64,000 nt of DNA from UBA4416 sp964541155 (GCA_964541155.1 CAZIPC010000002.1:372001-436000), one strand, 5' to 3'; shown: positions 26,082 to 35,432, counted from the first letter of the stretch. Numbers and translations: made by a program. The notes: a model not told the origin generated them from the sequence alone.

Positions 26082-27134
26082 GTGGCAAAATCAAAAGGAA
26101 GTTTATTTAAAAAAAGCATACTATTTTTAGTACTACTAACACTAATGTTAGTAGGATATTGGGCCTACGAAAATATTATTAAAAATAACGTGCACCTGGA
26201 TGGTAAAAAGTATACATACATTTATATTAAAACTAATGCAACGTTTGATGATGTATTAGATGAATTATACAATCAAAATATAATCGACGATCATCAAAGT
26301 TTTGAATGGATGGCAAAAGAAATGGATTTACCACAACATATTAATTCTGGAAAATACAGGATCGATGCAAAAATGAGTAATCGTTCTATTATCAAAATGA
26401 TTATTAATTCCAAACAAGAAAAAGTGAAATTGTATTTCAATTCTCAAATAAGAACAAAGGAACAATTTATTGAGTATGTTTCCGAAAAACTTGAAATCCA
26501 TAAATCAGAATTAGAAAATTATTGTTCAGATAAATCTGTACTGGCTAATGAATTTGGATTAAATGAAGATAATTTTATGGCTTTAATTATTCCTAAAACC
26601 TATGAAGTAAAATGGACTACCCATCTTAACGATTTGTTCTCATTATTAAAACAATCCTATAAAGCAGTTTGGACAAAAGACAAGATTGCTAAAGCAAATT
26701 CCATAGGATATTCTGCCCCTGAAATCACAACACTAGCATCTATTGTGCAAAGTGAAAGTAGTATTGTATCAGAACAAAAAAAAATAGCAGGTGTTTATAT
26801 AAACAGGTTAAAAAAAGATATGAAACTACAAGCAGATCCAACTATTGTATTTGCTAATCAAAAATTTGATGTACAGCGTGTTTTATCCGCCGATAAAGAC
26901 ATAGATTCTCCATATAACACATACCGTTACAAGGGATTACCTCCAGGTCCTATTTGCATTGTAAATCCACAAAGTATTGATGCTGTTTTAAATTACACAA
27001 AACATCAATATACTTATTTTTGCGCTAAACCTGATTTTAGTGGTTATTCAAGATTTACTGTAGATTATAAAGTGCATCAAAAAAACGCTAAAGAGTATCA
27101 GCAAGCATTAAATGATAAAGGAATAAAAAGATAA
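26082..27134 (+). CDS. mltG: Endolytic transglycosylase MltG
   Basis: Inner-membrane lytic transglycosylase that cuts nascent glycan strands and is thought to terminate peptidoglycan polymerisation. The 350-residue protein starts with GTG, has one N-terminal transmembrane helix (ILFLVLLTLMLVGYWAY), a LysM-like segment and the YceG domain with LASIVQSES, VYINRLKKDMKLQADPTIVF and NTYRYKGLPPGPI. In E. coli the active-site segment reads IVEKE; here the first Glu is Gln and the second is kept. It starts 4 nt after the TauE/SafE gene and is followed after 9 nt by the DEAD-like gene. Confidence 0.93.
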   Translation: MAKSKGSLFKKSILFLVLLTLMLVGYWAYENIIKNNVHLDGKKYTYIYIKTNATFDDVLDELYNQNIIDDHQSFEWMAKEMDLPQHINSGKYRIDAKMSNRSIIKMIINSKQEKVKLYFNSQIRTKEQFIEYVSEKLEIHKSELENYCSDKSVLANEFGLNEDNFMALIIPKTYEVKWTTHLNDLFSLLKQSYKAVWTKDKIAKANSIGYSAPEITTLASIVQSESSIVSEQKKIAGVYINRLKKDMKLQADPTIVFANQKFDVQRVLSADKDIDSPYNTYRYKGLPPGPICIVNPQSIDAVLNYTKHQYTYFCAKPDFSGYSRFTVDYKVHQKNAKEYQQALNDKGIKR

Positions 27135-27143
27135 TCTAAAAAT

Positions 27144-27758
27144 ATGTTTACCGAAAAATTAAATAAAAAATTATCAACGGCTTTATTAGAACAGGGTTTT
27201 GTAGAGCCAAAACCCATACAAGTAAAATGTATTCCAAAAATTAATGGAGGTGCTGATGTAATTGGTATTGGACCAGAAGGCTGTGGCAAAAGTTTTACAA
27301 TACTTACTACAGCCATGCAAAAATTAAACTATGCTTTTGAAGATGCACCAAGAGCTTTAATTATTGTTGCAGATGAAACTAAGGCGCTGGCAATGTTAGA
27401 GCAGTTTAAACTATTATCTTATAACTCGGATTTAAGAGCTGAAGCCGTTTATGAAAGCGGGAAAATAGACAAACAAACAGAAGCCATTTATTTTGGAACT
27501 GATATTGTTATTGGAACACCAAAACGAGTGATGGAAATTTATTTTAAAAAGAATTTTAATTTAAATAAAATTAAATTTTTTGCTATAGACGATGCCGAAA
27601 TGATGATTAAAAATTCGGCACAAGGCCAAATAGACAGATTAGCACTAAGTTTACCAAAATGCCAACATCTTGTGTTTACAAACCAATTAACCGAAAAAAT
27701 AGAAAAGTTAATAGAAAAATTTATTGTTGCCCCAGTTATTATTGAGGTAGAAGAATAA
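27144..27758 (+). CDS. Single-RecA-domain DEAD-box-like protein
   Basis: A 204-residue protein that corresponds only to the first RecA-like domain of a DEAD-box RNA helicase. Visible are the Q-motif region (FVEPKPIQ), Walker A GPEGCGKS (43-50), motif Ib-like IVIGTPKRV and motif II as DDAE (149-152) in place of DEAD. The motif III position reads TNQ instead of SAT. The second RecA domain is absent and the frame stops cleanly 10 nt before a convergent gene. It may bind nucleotide but is unlikely to unwind RNA alone. It follows mltG closely, in an apparent aspS-permease-mltG operon. Confidence 0.75.
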   Translation: MFTEKLNKKLSTALLEQGFVEPKPIQVKCIPKINGGADVIGIGPEGCGKSFTILTTAMQKLNYAFEDAPRALIIVADETKALAMLEQFKLLSYNSDLRAEAVYESGKIDKQTEAIYFGTDIVIGTPKRVMEIYFKKNFNLNKIKFFAIDDAEMMIKNSAQGQIDRLALSLPKCQHLVFTNQLTEKIEKLIEKFIVAPVIIEVEE

Positions 27759-27768
27759 TAATTGTTAT

Positions 27769-28167
27769 TTATTTTAATCGTTCTAAAACACCCTTTCGTT
27801 TTACAATATTTTTATAATCCCATTGTATGATTTTTGATTTTTTAAGCCAACGTTTCAAATCTTTGGTATTAATTTGTTTAGGAGATGTATAAAAAATAGA
27901 AGCATCTTTAAACTTTCCACTTTTTCCTGGTACTAACAGTTCTTCTTCAAAACTTGCTCCACTCCAAAATAATAATTGCAGTCCTGCTTTTAGTTTGCTA
28001 TATCCTACAATAGGATTACCAGCTAAAAACCAAACAGGATGGCCATGCCAAATCTTATGATCGGCATCAGGCAAATGTTTACAAATTTCTTCATGCAATT
28101 TATCACAAATTTCTCTGTCTGTTGTTAGTTGAGAATTATGATAATCTTGTATTTCTTTATTCATCAT
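27769..28167 (-). CDS. DUF1801 domain protein
   Basis: A 132-residue cytoplasmic protein of the DUF1801 (YdhG-like) family. The conserved core is the aromatic-rich segment IWHGHPVWFLAGNPIVGYS and LQLLFWSGASFEE, then GKFKDASIFY and LKRWLKKS at the C-terminus. The fold is known from structural genomics but no biochemical role is established. It is convergent with the DEAD-like gene (10 nt apart) and appears to be monocistronic. Confidence 0.85.
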   Translation of the reverse strand: MMNKEIQDYHNSQLTTDREICDKLHEEICKHLPDADHKIWHGHPVWFLAGNPIVGYSKLKAGLQLLFWSGASFEEELLVPGKSGKFKDASIFYTSPKQINTKDLKRWLKKSKIIQWDYKNIVKRKGVLERLK

Positions 28168-28315
28168 TTAATAGCACCAAAATATAAAACATAGATTTTG
28201 ATTAACTTTATAAATATATTTTAATAGTTATAAAGTATCAACTTTTCATATAAATAAAAAACTGCTTTTATTCCCTCAATTTTTTTATATTTAATGCATA
28301 TTATTTAGTTTAATT

Positions 28316-30418
28316 ATGAACGCACTACAAAATTATGCTTTAGGACAATGGGCAGCAGGTTCTGAAAAAGGACAAGAATTATATAATGCTATTAATGGTG
28401 ATATAATAGCCACCGCAAGTAGTAAGGGATTAGATTTTGGTGCCATGTGCCATTATGCGCGCACCGTTGGTGGACCAAAATTACGTAACATGACATTTCA
28501 ACAACGTGGGTTAATGTTGAAGGCATTAGCGTTACACTTACAAAGTAAAAAAGAAGAATTTTATAAAATATCATGGGCAACTGGAGCAACGCGTATTGAT
28601 AGTTGGGTAGATATTGAAGGTGGTATAGGAAATTTATTTACCTATGCCTCTTTGCGTCGTCAATTTCCTAACGAAACATTTTGTTACGATGGTGATGTTG
28701 CCCGTTTATCGAAAAACAACACCTTTATTGGTCATCATATTTGTGTTCCAAAAGAAGGTGTAGCCATTCATATCAATGCATTTAATTTCCCGGTTTGGGG
28801 TATGTTAGAAAAAGTGGCTGTTAATTGGTTGGCTGGTGTGCCTGCTATTGTTAAACCCGCAGCTTTAACATCTTATTTAACCGAAGCCGTTGTTAAAGAA
28901 ATTATAGCAAGCAACATTTTACCAGAAGGCGCCTTACAATTAATTTGCGGAAGTGCAAATGGAATTTTAGATCATGTAGAAAGTCAAGATATTGTTACGT
29001 TTACAGGGTCTGCATCTACAGGCAAAATGTTAAAGGCACATCCACGCTTATTGCAAGAAGCGGTTCATTTTAATATGGAAGCAGATTCTTTAAACTGTTG
29101 CGTATTAGGTACAGATGTAACACCGTCAATGCCTGAGTTTGATATATTTATTAAAGAAATTGCTCGAGAAATTACAACTAAAGCAGGGCAAAAGTGTACA
29201 GCTGTGCGTCGTGTTATTGTACCCGAAAACATGGTTGAAGAGGTACAAATTGCATTAGGTAAACGCTTAGCGCAAAATGTTATTGGCGATCCAAATGTTG
29301 AAGGTGTTCGTATGGGCTCATTGGCAGGTCAATCACAATTAACAGAAGTAAAAGAGAAAGTAGAGTTGCTTTCTAAAACACAAAAAATAATCATTGGTAA
29401 TTTCGAAAACTTTGACGTAAAAGGAGCCGATAAACATAAAGGCGCGTTTATGCCACCAATTATTTTTTATAATGATAAACCATTTACAAATACAGATTGC
29501 CATAACATAGAAGCCTTTGGGCCTGTTAGTACAATTATGCCTTACAAAACAATTGAAGATGCTATTCAGTTATCTAAAATGGGAAAAGGAAGTTTAGTAA
29601 GTTCTATTGTAACAGCCAACGAAACGCTTGCTCGTAAATATGTTATTGGAGCAGCATGCATGCATGGTCGTATTTTGGTTTTAAATAATGAGTGCGCAAA
29701 AGAAAGTACTGGGCATGGTTCTCCAATGCCAATGCTTGTGCATGGAGGTCCAGGTAGAGCTGGAGGCGGCGAAGAAATGGGCGGAAAACGAGGAGTATTT
29801 CATTATTTGCAACGCACAGCTATACAAGGTTCACCTTCAATGATAACATCTATTTTAAATAACTATCAAGTTGGCGCTAAAATGATTATTAAAGATGTGC
29901 ACCCGTTTCGTCAATATTTTGAAGATTTAGAAGTTGGTGAAACAACTATTACTCCAACACATACAGTAACTGAAGATGATTTAGTAAACTTCGCTAATTT
30001 AACAGGCGATAAATTTTATGCCCACCTTCAAGCAGATGCATTAGAAGGAACAATATTTAAGCGAACAGTAGCACACGGCTATTTTATTTTATCTAAAGCA
30101 GCTGGATTATTTGTTGATCCTCCAAAGGGCCCTGTATTATTAAATTATGGAATTGATGAATGTCGTTTTACCCGACCAATTTATCCAGGCATGACAATTG
30201 GTGTAAAATTTACATGTAAAGAAAAATTAGAAAATGACAAGCCATTAACTGCAGCTAATGGAGAAGAAGTAAAAGTAGGAATTGTGAAGTGGGTAGTTGA
30301 TATTTATGATGCGAGTTCAATGGATATTTTAGAAAAATACGATGCTGTAGACCAAGCTGGTCAAACAGTTGGAATTGCCACCATTTTAACAATGGTAAAG
30401 CTGAGAAATCAGAATTAA
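28316..30418 (+). CDS. paaZ: Bifunctional PaaZ, oxepin-CoA hydrolase / semialdehyde dehydrogenase
   Basis: A 700-residue two-domain enzyme of aerobic phenylacetate degradation. Residues 1 to about 520 are an aldehyde dehydrogenase with catalytic E255 (NMEADSLNC) and C294 (AGQKCTA), which oxidises the 3-oxo-5,6-dehydrosuberyl-CoA semialdehyde. Residues about 535-700 are a MaoC-type hotdog hydratase with D565 and H570 in LTGDKFYAHLQ, which opens the oxepin-CoA ring. All key residues are kept, so both activities are expected. No other paa gene is in the window. The preceding 148-bp spacer shows no obvious promoter box. Confidence 0.93.
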   Translation: MNALQNYALGQWAAGSEKGQELYNAINGDIIATASSKGLDFGAMCHYARTVGGPKLRNMTFQQRGLMLKALALHLQSKKEEFYKISWATGATRIDSWVDIEGGIGNLFTYASLRRQFPNETFCYDGDVARLSKNNTFIGHHICVPKEGVAIHINAFNFPVWGMLEKVAVNWLAGVPAIVKPAALTSYLTEAVVKEIIASNILPEGALQLICGSANGILDHVESQDIVTFTGSASTGKMLKAHPRLLQEAVHFNMEADSLNCCVLGTDVTPSMPEFDIFIKEIAREITTKAGQKCTAVRRVIVPENMVEEVQIALGKRLAQNVIGDPNVEGVRMGSLAGQSQLTEVKEKVELLSKTQKIIIGNFENFDVKGADKHKGAFMPPIIFYNDKPFTNTDCHNIEAFGPVSTIMPYKTIEDAIQLSKMGKGSLVSSIVTANETLARKYVIGAACMHGRILVLNNECAKESTGHGSPMPMLVHGGPGRAGGGEEMGGKRGVFHYLQRTAIQGSPSMITSILNNYQVGAKMIIKDVHPFRQYFEDLEVGETTITPTHTVTEDDLVNFANLTGDKFYAHLQADALEGTIFKRTVAHGYFILSKAAGLFVDPPKGPVLLNYGIDECRFTRPIYPGMTIGVKFTCKEKLENDKPLTAANGEEVKVGIVKWVVDIYDASSMDILEKYDAVDQAGQTVGIATILTMVKLRNQN

Positions 30419-30443
30419 ATTTGTACTTGTACTAAACGCACGC

Positions 30444-32534
30444 ATGTTAACATATATAAAAAGATACTACATAGTAGTTTTACTATGTAGTTATACACTG
30501 TTTAATAAATTGTATTCTCAAGATAATATCTTAGAACAACAATTAGCTATTACTAAATACGACACAGCAAAAGCAAACGTGTATTTAAAATACGCTTCTT
30601 TATTAACTTCAGAAAATCCTATAAAAAGTTTTGATTATGTAAAAAAAGGAATTTATATTTCTAAGCAATATAATTTTGAGCAAGGGATAGCTAGTGGTTA
30701 TTATGTTTTAGGAAAATTATATGATAATATTTCTACAGATACTTCTTACTTTTATTATATAGAAGCGCTTAAAATAGAACAAAAACTAAAACGTATTTAT
30801 CAGATAGCTCAAATTTATAATTCTTTAGGCACACATTTTCAGAAACTACAAAATCCCAATTTAGCATTAGTTTATTATTTTAAGTCAATAAAAATTTTTG
30901 AAATATTAAACCATGAAAATGGTATTGCAGCTTCTTATATGGGAATTGGTAATGTTTTTTTAAATAAACAAAATTCAAAAAGAGCATTACAGTATTATCA
31001 TCAGTCAATAGATAGTTATAAAAAAACAAAAAGCCCAAAGATATCTGGCCCAATGGCAAATGCGGCTATTATCTATAATGAACTTGGTCAAACAAAAAAA
31101 GCAAAAGATATGTTAGAGCAGGCTTTATATATTTCAATAAAAAATAATGATTTTTATTATGGAGCTTATATAACAGATGAGATAGGAAACCTATTATTAA
31201 AAGAAAAAAAATACAAAGAGTCGTTAGTTTATTTTTTTAAATCATTAAAAATTAAAAGAGAAAAACAATTAGCAAATGCATTGTTTGCAAATTCATATAG
31301 TTATATATCTGAAACTTATCTTGCGATAAATGAAAATGAAAAAGCACTATCTTATTTAGATTCTTTAGAGCCTATTGTTTACCAATTAAAATCAAATAAC
31401 TTAAAATTATCTTTTTTAGAAGATAAAAGTAAGTACTATAAAAATATTGGCGATTATAAGAATGCCTATAACTATATATCTAGCTATAGTTTTTTAAAAG
31501 ATTCATTATCAACAGATGAAATGTATAAGAAAATAGCAGAAGCTGACGCTAAACATAAATCAGAAAAAAAACAAAAAGAAATTGAGTTACTAAATAAAGA
31601 TAATTTAATTCAAAAATTAAAAATAGATGAAAATAAAAAACAACGAAATGTATTTATTATTGGTGTAATTTGTTTATTGTTTTTATTAGCTTATATATAT
31701 AAACAATATATACAAAAACAAAAAATAAACGAACTTATTGTTTTACAAAAAAAACAAGTAGAAAATAAAAGTTCTATAATTGCTCAAAAGCAAAAAGAAA
31801 TTTTAGACTCTATAAATTATGCCAAAAGAATCCAGTACGCACAATTAGCTAACGTTAATATTTTAACTAAAAATTTAAATTCTTATTTTATTTTTTTTAA
31901 ACCTAAAGATATTGTAAGTGGTGATTTTTACTGGGCTACAGAACATAATAATAAATTTTATTTAGCAGTTTGTGATTGTACAGGACATGGTGTTCCGGGA
32001 GCTTTTATGAGTTTATTAAGTATTAATTTTTTAAACGAAGCAATTAAAGATAAGTGTATTATTGAACCAAATAATGTTTTAAATTATGTAAGGCAGCGAA
32101 TAATAGATAATACAAATACAGATAATGCTTATGATGGAATGGATGGAATTTTACTGTGTAAAGATTTACAAACTAATCAAATTACATATTCTGCATCTAA
32201 TAATAATCCATTATTAATTCAAAACAATAAATTAATTGTTTTGCCAAAAGATAAAATGCCAGTAGGTAAAGGAGAAAAAACGAACAGCTTTACTTTGTTT
32301 AATATTAATGCTCAAAACGGAGATGTTTTATATTTACTCACTGATGGCTATGCTGATCAGTTTGGAGGACACAAGCAAAAGAAATTAAAACGTACTTCGT
32401 TATATCAGCTTTTAGTTTCAGTTAGTGAACAACCAATTAACTTACAACATAAAATAATTGAAGACTCTTTTAACTCATGGAAAGCTGATTTAGAACAAGT
32501 AGACGACGTTTTAGTAATAGGCATTTCTATATAA
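30444..32534 (+). CDS. TPR sensor with SpoIIE/PP2C phosphatase domain
   Basis: A 696-residue membrane signalling protein. It has a signal peptide, about seven tetratricopeptide repeats (residues about 30-380, periplasmic), one transmembrane helix (VFIIGVICLLFLLAYIY at about 405), a coiled coil and a C-terminal SpoIIE-type phosphatase domain with metal-site residues in SGDFYWA, AVCDCTGHGVPGAFMS, DGMDGILL and LLTDGYADQ. Such proteins are expanded in Bacteroidota and may act on anti-sigma antagonists or other phosphoproteins. The partner is unknown. The cdaA gene follows after 71 nt with its own promoter box. Confidence 0.88.
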   Translation: MLTYIKRYYIVVLLCSYTLFNKLYSQDNILEQQLAITKYDTAKANVYLKYASLLTSENPIKSFDYVKKGIYISKQYNFEQGIASGYYVLGKLYDNISTDTSYFYYIEALKIEQKLKRIYQIAQIYNSLGTHFQKLQNPNLALVYYFKSIKIFEILNHENGIAASYMGIGNVFLNKQNSKRALQYYHQSIDSYKKTKSPKISGPMANAAIIYNELGQTKKAKDMLEQALYISIKNNDFYYGAYITDEIGNLLLKEKKYKESLVYFFKSLKIKREKQLANALFANSYSYISETYLAINENEKALSYLDSLEPIVYQLKSNNLKLSFLEDKSKYYKNIGDYKNAYNYISSYSFLKDSLSTDEMYKKIAEADAKHKSEKKQKEIELLNKDNLIQKLKIDENKKQRNVFIIGVICLLFLLAYIYKQYIQKQKINELIVLQKKQVENKSSIIAQKQKEILDSINYAKRIQYAQLANVNILTKNLNSYFIFFKPKDIVSGDFYWATEHNNKFYLAVCDCTGHGVPGAFMSLLSINFLNEAIKDKCIIEPNNVLNYVRQRIIDNTNTDNAYDGMDGILLCKDLQTNQITYSASNNNPLLIQNNKLIVLPKDKMPVGKGEKTNSFTLFNINAQNGDVLYLLTDGYADQFGGHKQKKLKRTSLYQLLVSVSEQPINLQHKIIEDSFNSWKADLEQVDDVLVIGISI

Positions 32535-32592
32535 TTAAACTCGTATGTAAAAGTTTAAAATGGCTTAAATTTTCACATTTAGATATAAAAAG

Positions 32593-32600
32593 TATCTTTG
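32593..32600 (+). promoter_or_regulatory. Candidate -7 box for cdaA
   Basis: TATCTTTG matches TAnnTTTG and ends 5 nt before the ATG at 32606. The predicted transcript would have almost no leader, unless translation starts at the ATG two codons later (32612). There is no clear TTG at -33. Confidence 0.5.
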
Positions 32601-32605
32601 TAATT

Positions 32606-33409
32606 ATGTTTATGGCACTACATATTTTATTTATAACATTTAGTATTACTGATGCGATTGATATTTTATTAGTAGCAATTATGCTTTATCAATTATATAA
32701 AATGGTAAAGGGAACGGCAGCAGTAAATGTATTTATAGGATTGGCATTAATTTATATAGTATGGATAATAGTTAGGGCTTTTGAATTAAAATTATTAGGC
32801 TCAATATTAGGAAAATTTATTAATGTTGGTGTAATAGCCGTTATGGTTGTTTTCCAGCAAGAAATAAGAAAATTTTTATTATATATTGGCTCAAACGAAT
32901 TTTTAAAAAATAAAAACTGGAAAACACTATTTTCTTTTTCTAATTCATCAAATACAGCTAATCGATTTATATTAGATGTAGATGCTATTATTAATGCATG
33001 CTATAGTATGAGTGAAACAAAAACAGGAGCTCTAATGGTTATTTCTCGAAAATCTGATTTGAAATTTTATGTTAATACTGGCGAAATTGTAGATTCAGCA
33101 TTAACTGATAAAATGCTTGAAAATATTTTTTACAAAAATAGCCCTATGCATGATGGTGCTGTTATTATAAAAGACAATAGGATTATAGCAGCACGCTGTG
33201 TATTACCAGTTACAGAAAAAGAAAATTTTCCATCAAATTTTGGAATGAGACATAGAGCAGCTGTTGGCTTAACAGAAACAACAGATGCATTAGCTATTAC
33301 TGTATCAGAGCAAACAGGGAGTATTTCTTTAACCGTTAATGGAGAAATTAACTCAAATTTAAATAAAGAAAAACTCAGGTACCTAATCGAAAAAAACATT
33401 AAAAATTAA
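32606..33409 (+). CDS. cdaA: Diadenylate cyclase CdaA
   Basis: Membrane-bound enzyme that makes cyclic di-AMP from two ATP. The 267-residue protein has three N-terminal transmembrane helices (to about residue 85) and a DisA_N catalytic domain with the DGA motif in SPMHDGAVII and the RHR motif in FGMRHRAAVGL. c-di-AMP generally controls potassium and turgor and is often essential. In this genome folP, a common neighbour, is not adjacent; the gene lies between a phosphatase sensor and an ABC-F gene. ATG 32606 lies 5 nt after a promoter box; ATG 32612 is an alternative. Confidence 0.95.
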   Translation: MFMALHILFITFSITDAIDILLVAIMLYQLYKMVKGTAAVNVFIGLALIYIVWIIVRAFELKLLGSILGKFINVGVIAVMVVFQQEIRKFLLYIGSNEFLKNKNWKTLFSFSNSSNTANRFILDVDAIINACYSMSETKTGALMVISRKSDLKFYVNTGEIVDSALTDKMLENIFYKNSPMHDGAVIIKDNRIIAARCVLPVTEKENFPSNFGMRHRAAVGLTETTDALAITVSEQTGSISLTVNGEINSNLNKEKLRYLIEKNIKN

Positions 33410-33440
33410 TTTAATAACATATTCAATTTGTGCTTTTTGA

Positions 33441-33466
33441 TTAATCTTTGCGCTCTTTGTGATTAA
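33441..33466. repeat. Intergenic element with TTAATC/GATTAA arms and CTTTGNG repeats
   Basis: Between cdaA and the ABC-F gene lies a 26-bp element with inverted arms TTAATC (33441-33446) and GATTAA (33461-33466). They enclose two copies of CTTTG[CT]G with 9-nt spacing. It resembles short 'CTTTGCG' intergenic motifs that I recall as common in flavobacterial genomes. There is only one copy in this window, so its repeat nature is an inference. Confidence 0.3.
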
Positions 33467-33484
33467 AAAATATATAAAACTATA

Positions 33485-35410
33485 ATGAATCTTCTTTCAG
33501 TAAATCAATTAAGTAAAAGTTTTGGCGATAAAGTTCTTTTTAAAAACATTAATTTTGGAATTAATTATGGCGATAAAGTTGCTTTAATTGCAAAAAATGG
33601 TTCAGGAAAATCTACATTATTTAAAATACTTCAAGGAATAGAAATCCCTGATAGCGGTGATGTTACTTTCCGAAAAGAGTTGCGAATTTCATTTTTAAGT
33701 CAAGAACCTAATTTAGACGACAATCACACTATTGAACAAGCTATTTACGCAGGAGATAGTGATATGGTTAAAACAGCTATTGATTATGCTCATTTAGTAG
33801 AAACTCATTATGCCAATCCTACAGAAAAAACCGAGAATCAATTGGATGTTTTAACTAATAAAATGAATGATTTAGAGGCTTGGAATGTAGAAACACAAAT
33901 TATGCTTGTGTGTGCTAATTTAGGGCTTAATGATTTAAAACAAAAAGTAAGTACACTTAGTGGTGGACAAAAAAAGCGTTTAGCATTAGCTCAAGTGATA
34001 TTAAACGAACCTGATTTGCTGATAATGGATGAGCCAACCAATCATTTAGATGTAACGGTTATTGAATGGCTAGAAGAATATTTACGCAGTTATAAAAAAA
34101 GTATTTTACTAGTAACCCACGACAGATATTTTTTAGATGAGGTTTGTGATAGAATTATAGAAATAGACAATCATTCTCTTTACGAATACAAAGGCAAATT
34201 TGCATATTATATGGAAAAAAAAGCCGAAAGAGAAATTATGCAAGCTTCAGAATTAGAGAAAGCAAAAAATTTATATCGTAGAGAACTAGAATGGGTAAGG
34301 AAACAACCAAGAGCACGAACAACAAAATCTAAATCACGTGTAGATGCTTTTTATGACATAGAAGCAAAAGCAAGAAAAAAGAGTTTTGATAAAAAAATAG
34401 AATTAAGCGTAAAAGTAGAAAGAATAGGTAGTAAAATTATTGAAGTTCACAATTTAAAAAAAGCATTTGGCAATAAAAAAATACTAGAGCCATTTTCCTA
34501 TACATTTATTAAAGGAGAAAAAATAGGTATAGTAGGACCCAATGGAATTGGTAAAAGTACTTTTATAAATATGCTTCAAGGTATTGAGCCCCCTGATACT
34601 GGTAAAGTAACTGTTGGTGATACCATTGTGTTTGGATATTATTCACAAAAAGGAATTCAGGTAGCAGATGATAAAAGAGTAATAGAGGTGGTAAAAGATA
34701 TTGCCGAATTTATTCCTTTAGCTAATGGTACATCATTAAGCGCTTCTGGTTTACTAACTCGCTTTAATTTTCCTCCAGAGGTTCAATATGGTCATGTTAG
34801 CAAATTAAGTGGTGGCGAAAGACGTCGTTTATATTTATTAACTGTGCTTGTAAGAAATCCAAATTTTTTGATTTTAGATGAACCAACTAACGATTTGGAC
34901 ATTGTAACTTTGCAAACACTCGAAGAATTTTTATTAGATTTCCAAGGATGCGTGTTAATAGTGTCGCACGACAGGTATTTTTTAGATAGGTTAGTAGATC
35001 ATGTTTTTGCTTTTGAAGGGCAAGGAATTGTTAAAGATTTTCCTGGAAATTATTCAGAATATCGTCAATGGAAGTATGATTCTGAGGCAGAGGCCGAAGA
35101 GTTAGCTAAAGAACACAAATCAACACCAATTCCTTCTCTAGTTATTGAATCAACAAAACAAACAAAAGATGTTGCTTCTTCTAAATCAGTTATTACAGAA
35201 AAAAAGAAATTATCATTTAAAGAGCAAAAAGAATTAGAAGCATTAGATATTGAGTTACCTAAATTAGAAGCTAGAAAATCAGAGATTGAAACTCTTTTAG
35301 CTAGTGGCATTAACGATGTAAAAGAAATCGAAAAACTCTCTAATGAATTTACATTAATTTCCAATCAAATAGATGATAAAACTATGCGCTGGCTAGAATT
35401 ACAAGAGTAG
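33485..35410 (+). CDS. ABC-F family ATPase (Uup/EttA-like)
   Basis: A 641-residue soluble protein with two ABC ATPase domains in tandem and no membrane helices. Walker A motifs are AKNGSGKST and GPNGIGKST; signatures are LSGGQKKR and LSGGERRR; Walker B motifs are LLIMDEPTNHLD and FLILDEPTNDLD. An arm/linker rich in Arg and Lys (RRELEWVRKQPRARTTKS) lies between them, and the C-terminus is a charged coiled coil as in Uup. ABC-F proteins act on ribosomes, and Uup also affects DNA stability. The exact role here cannot be decided. A bidirectional hairpin follows. Confidence 0.92.
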   Translation: MNLLSVNQLSKSFGDKVLFKNINFGINYGDKVALIAKNGSGKSTLFKILQGIEIPDSGDVTFRKELRISFLSQEPNLDDNHTIEQAIYAGDSDMVKTAIDYAHLVETHYANPTEKTENQLDVLTNKMNDLEAWNVETQIMLVCANLGLNDLKQKVSTLSGGQKKRLALAQVILNEPDLLIMDEPTNHLDVTVIEWLEEYLRSYKKSILLVTHDRYFLDEVCDRIIEIDNHSLYEYKGKFAYYMEKKAEREIMQASELEKAKNLYRRELEWVRKQPRARTTKSKSRVDAFYDIEAKARKKSFDKKIELSVKVERIGSKIIEVHNLKKAFGNKKILEPFSYTFIKGEKIGIVGPNGIGKSTFINMLQGIEPPDTGKVTVGDTIVFGYYSQKGIQVADDKRVIEVVKDIAEFIPLANGTSLSASGLLTRFNFPPEVQYGHVSKLSGGERRRLYLLTVLVRNPNFLILDEPTNDLDIVTLQTLEEFLLDFQGCVLIVSHDRYFLDRLVDHVFAFEGQGIVKDFPGNYSEYRQWKYDSEAEAEELAKEHKSTPIPSLVIESTKQTKDVASSKSVITEKKKLSFKEQKELEALDIELPKLEARKSEIETLLASGINDVKEIEKLSNEFTLISNQIDDKTMRWLELQE

Positions 35411-35432
35411 TATACCCTTGTATAGAAAATAA

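Noticed and set aside
27144..27758. Part of an antiviral defence island (helicase fragment)
   Set aside because: The neighbours are aspS, a permease and mltG, all housekeeping; no nuclease, methylase or mobile element is close.
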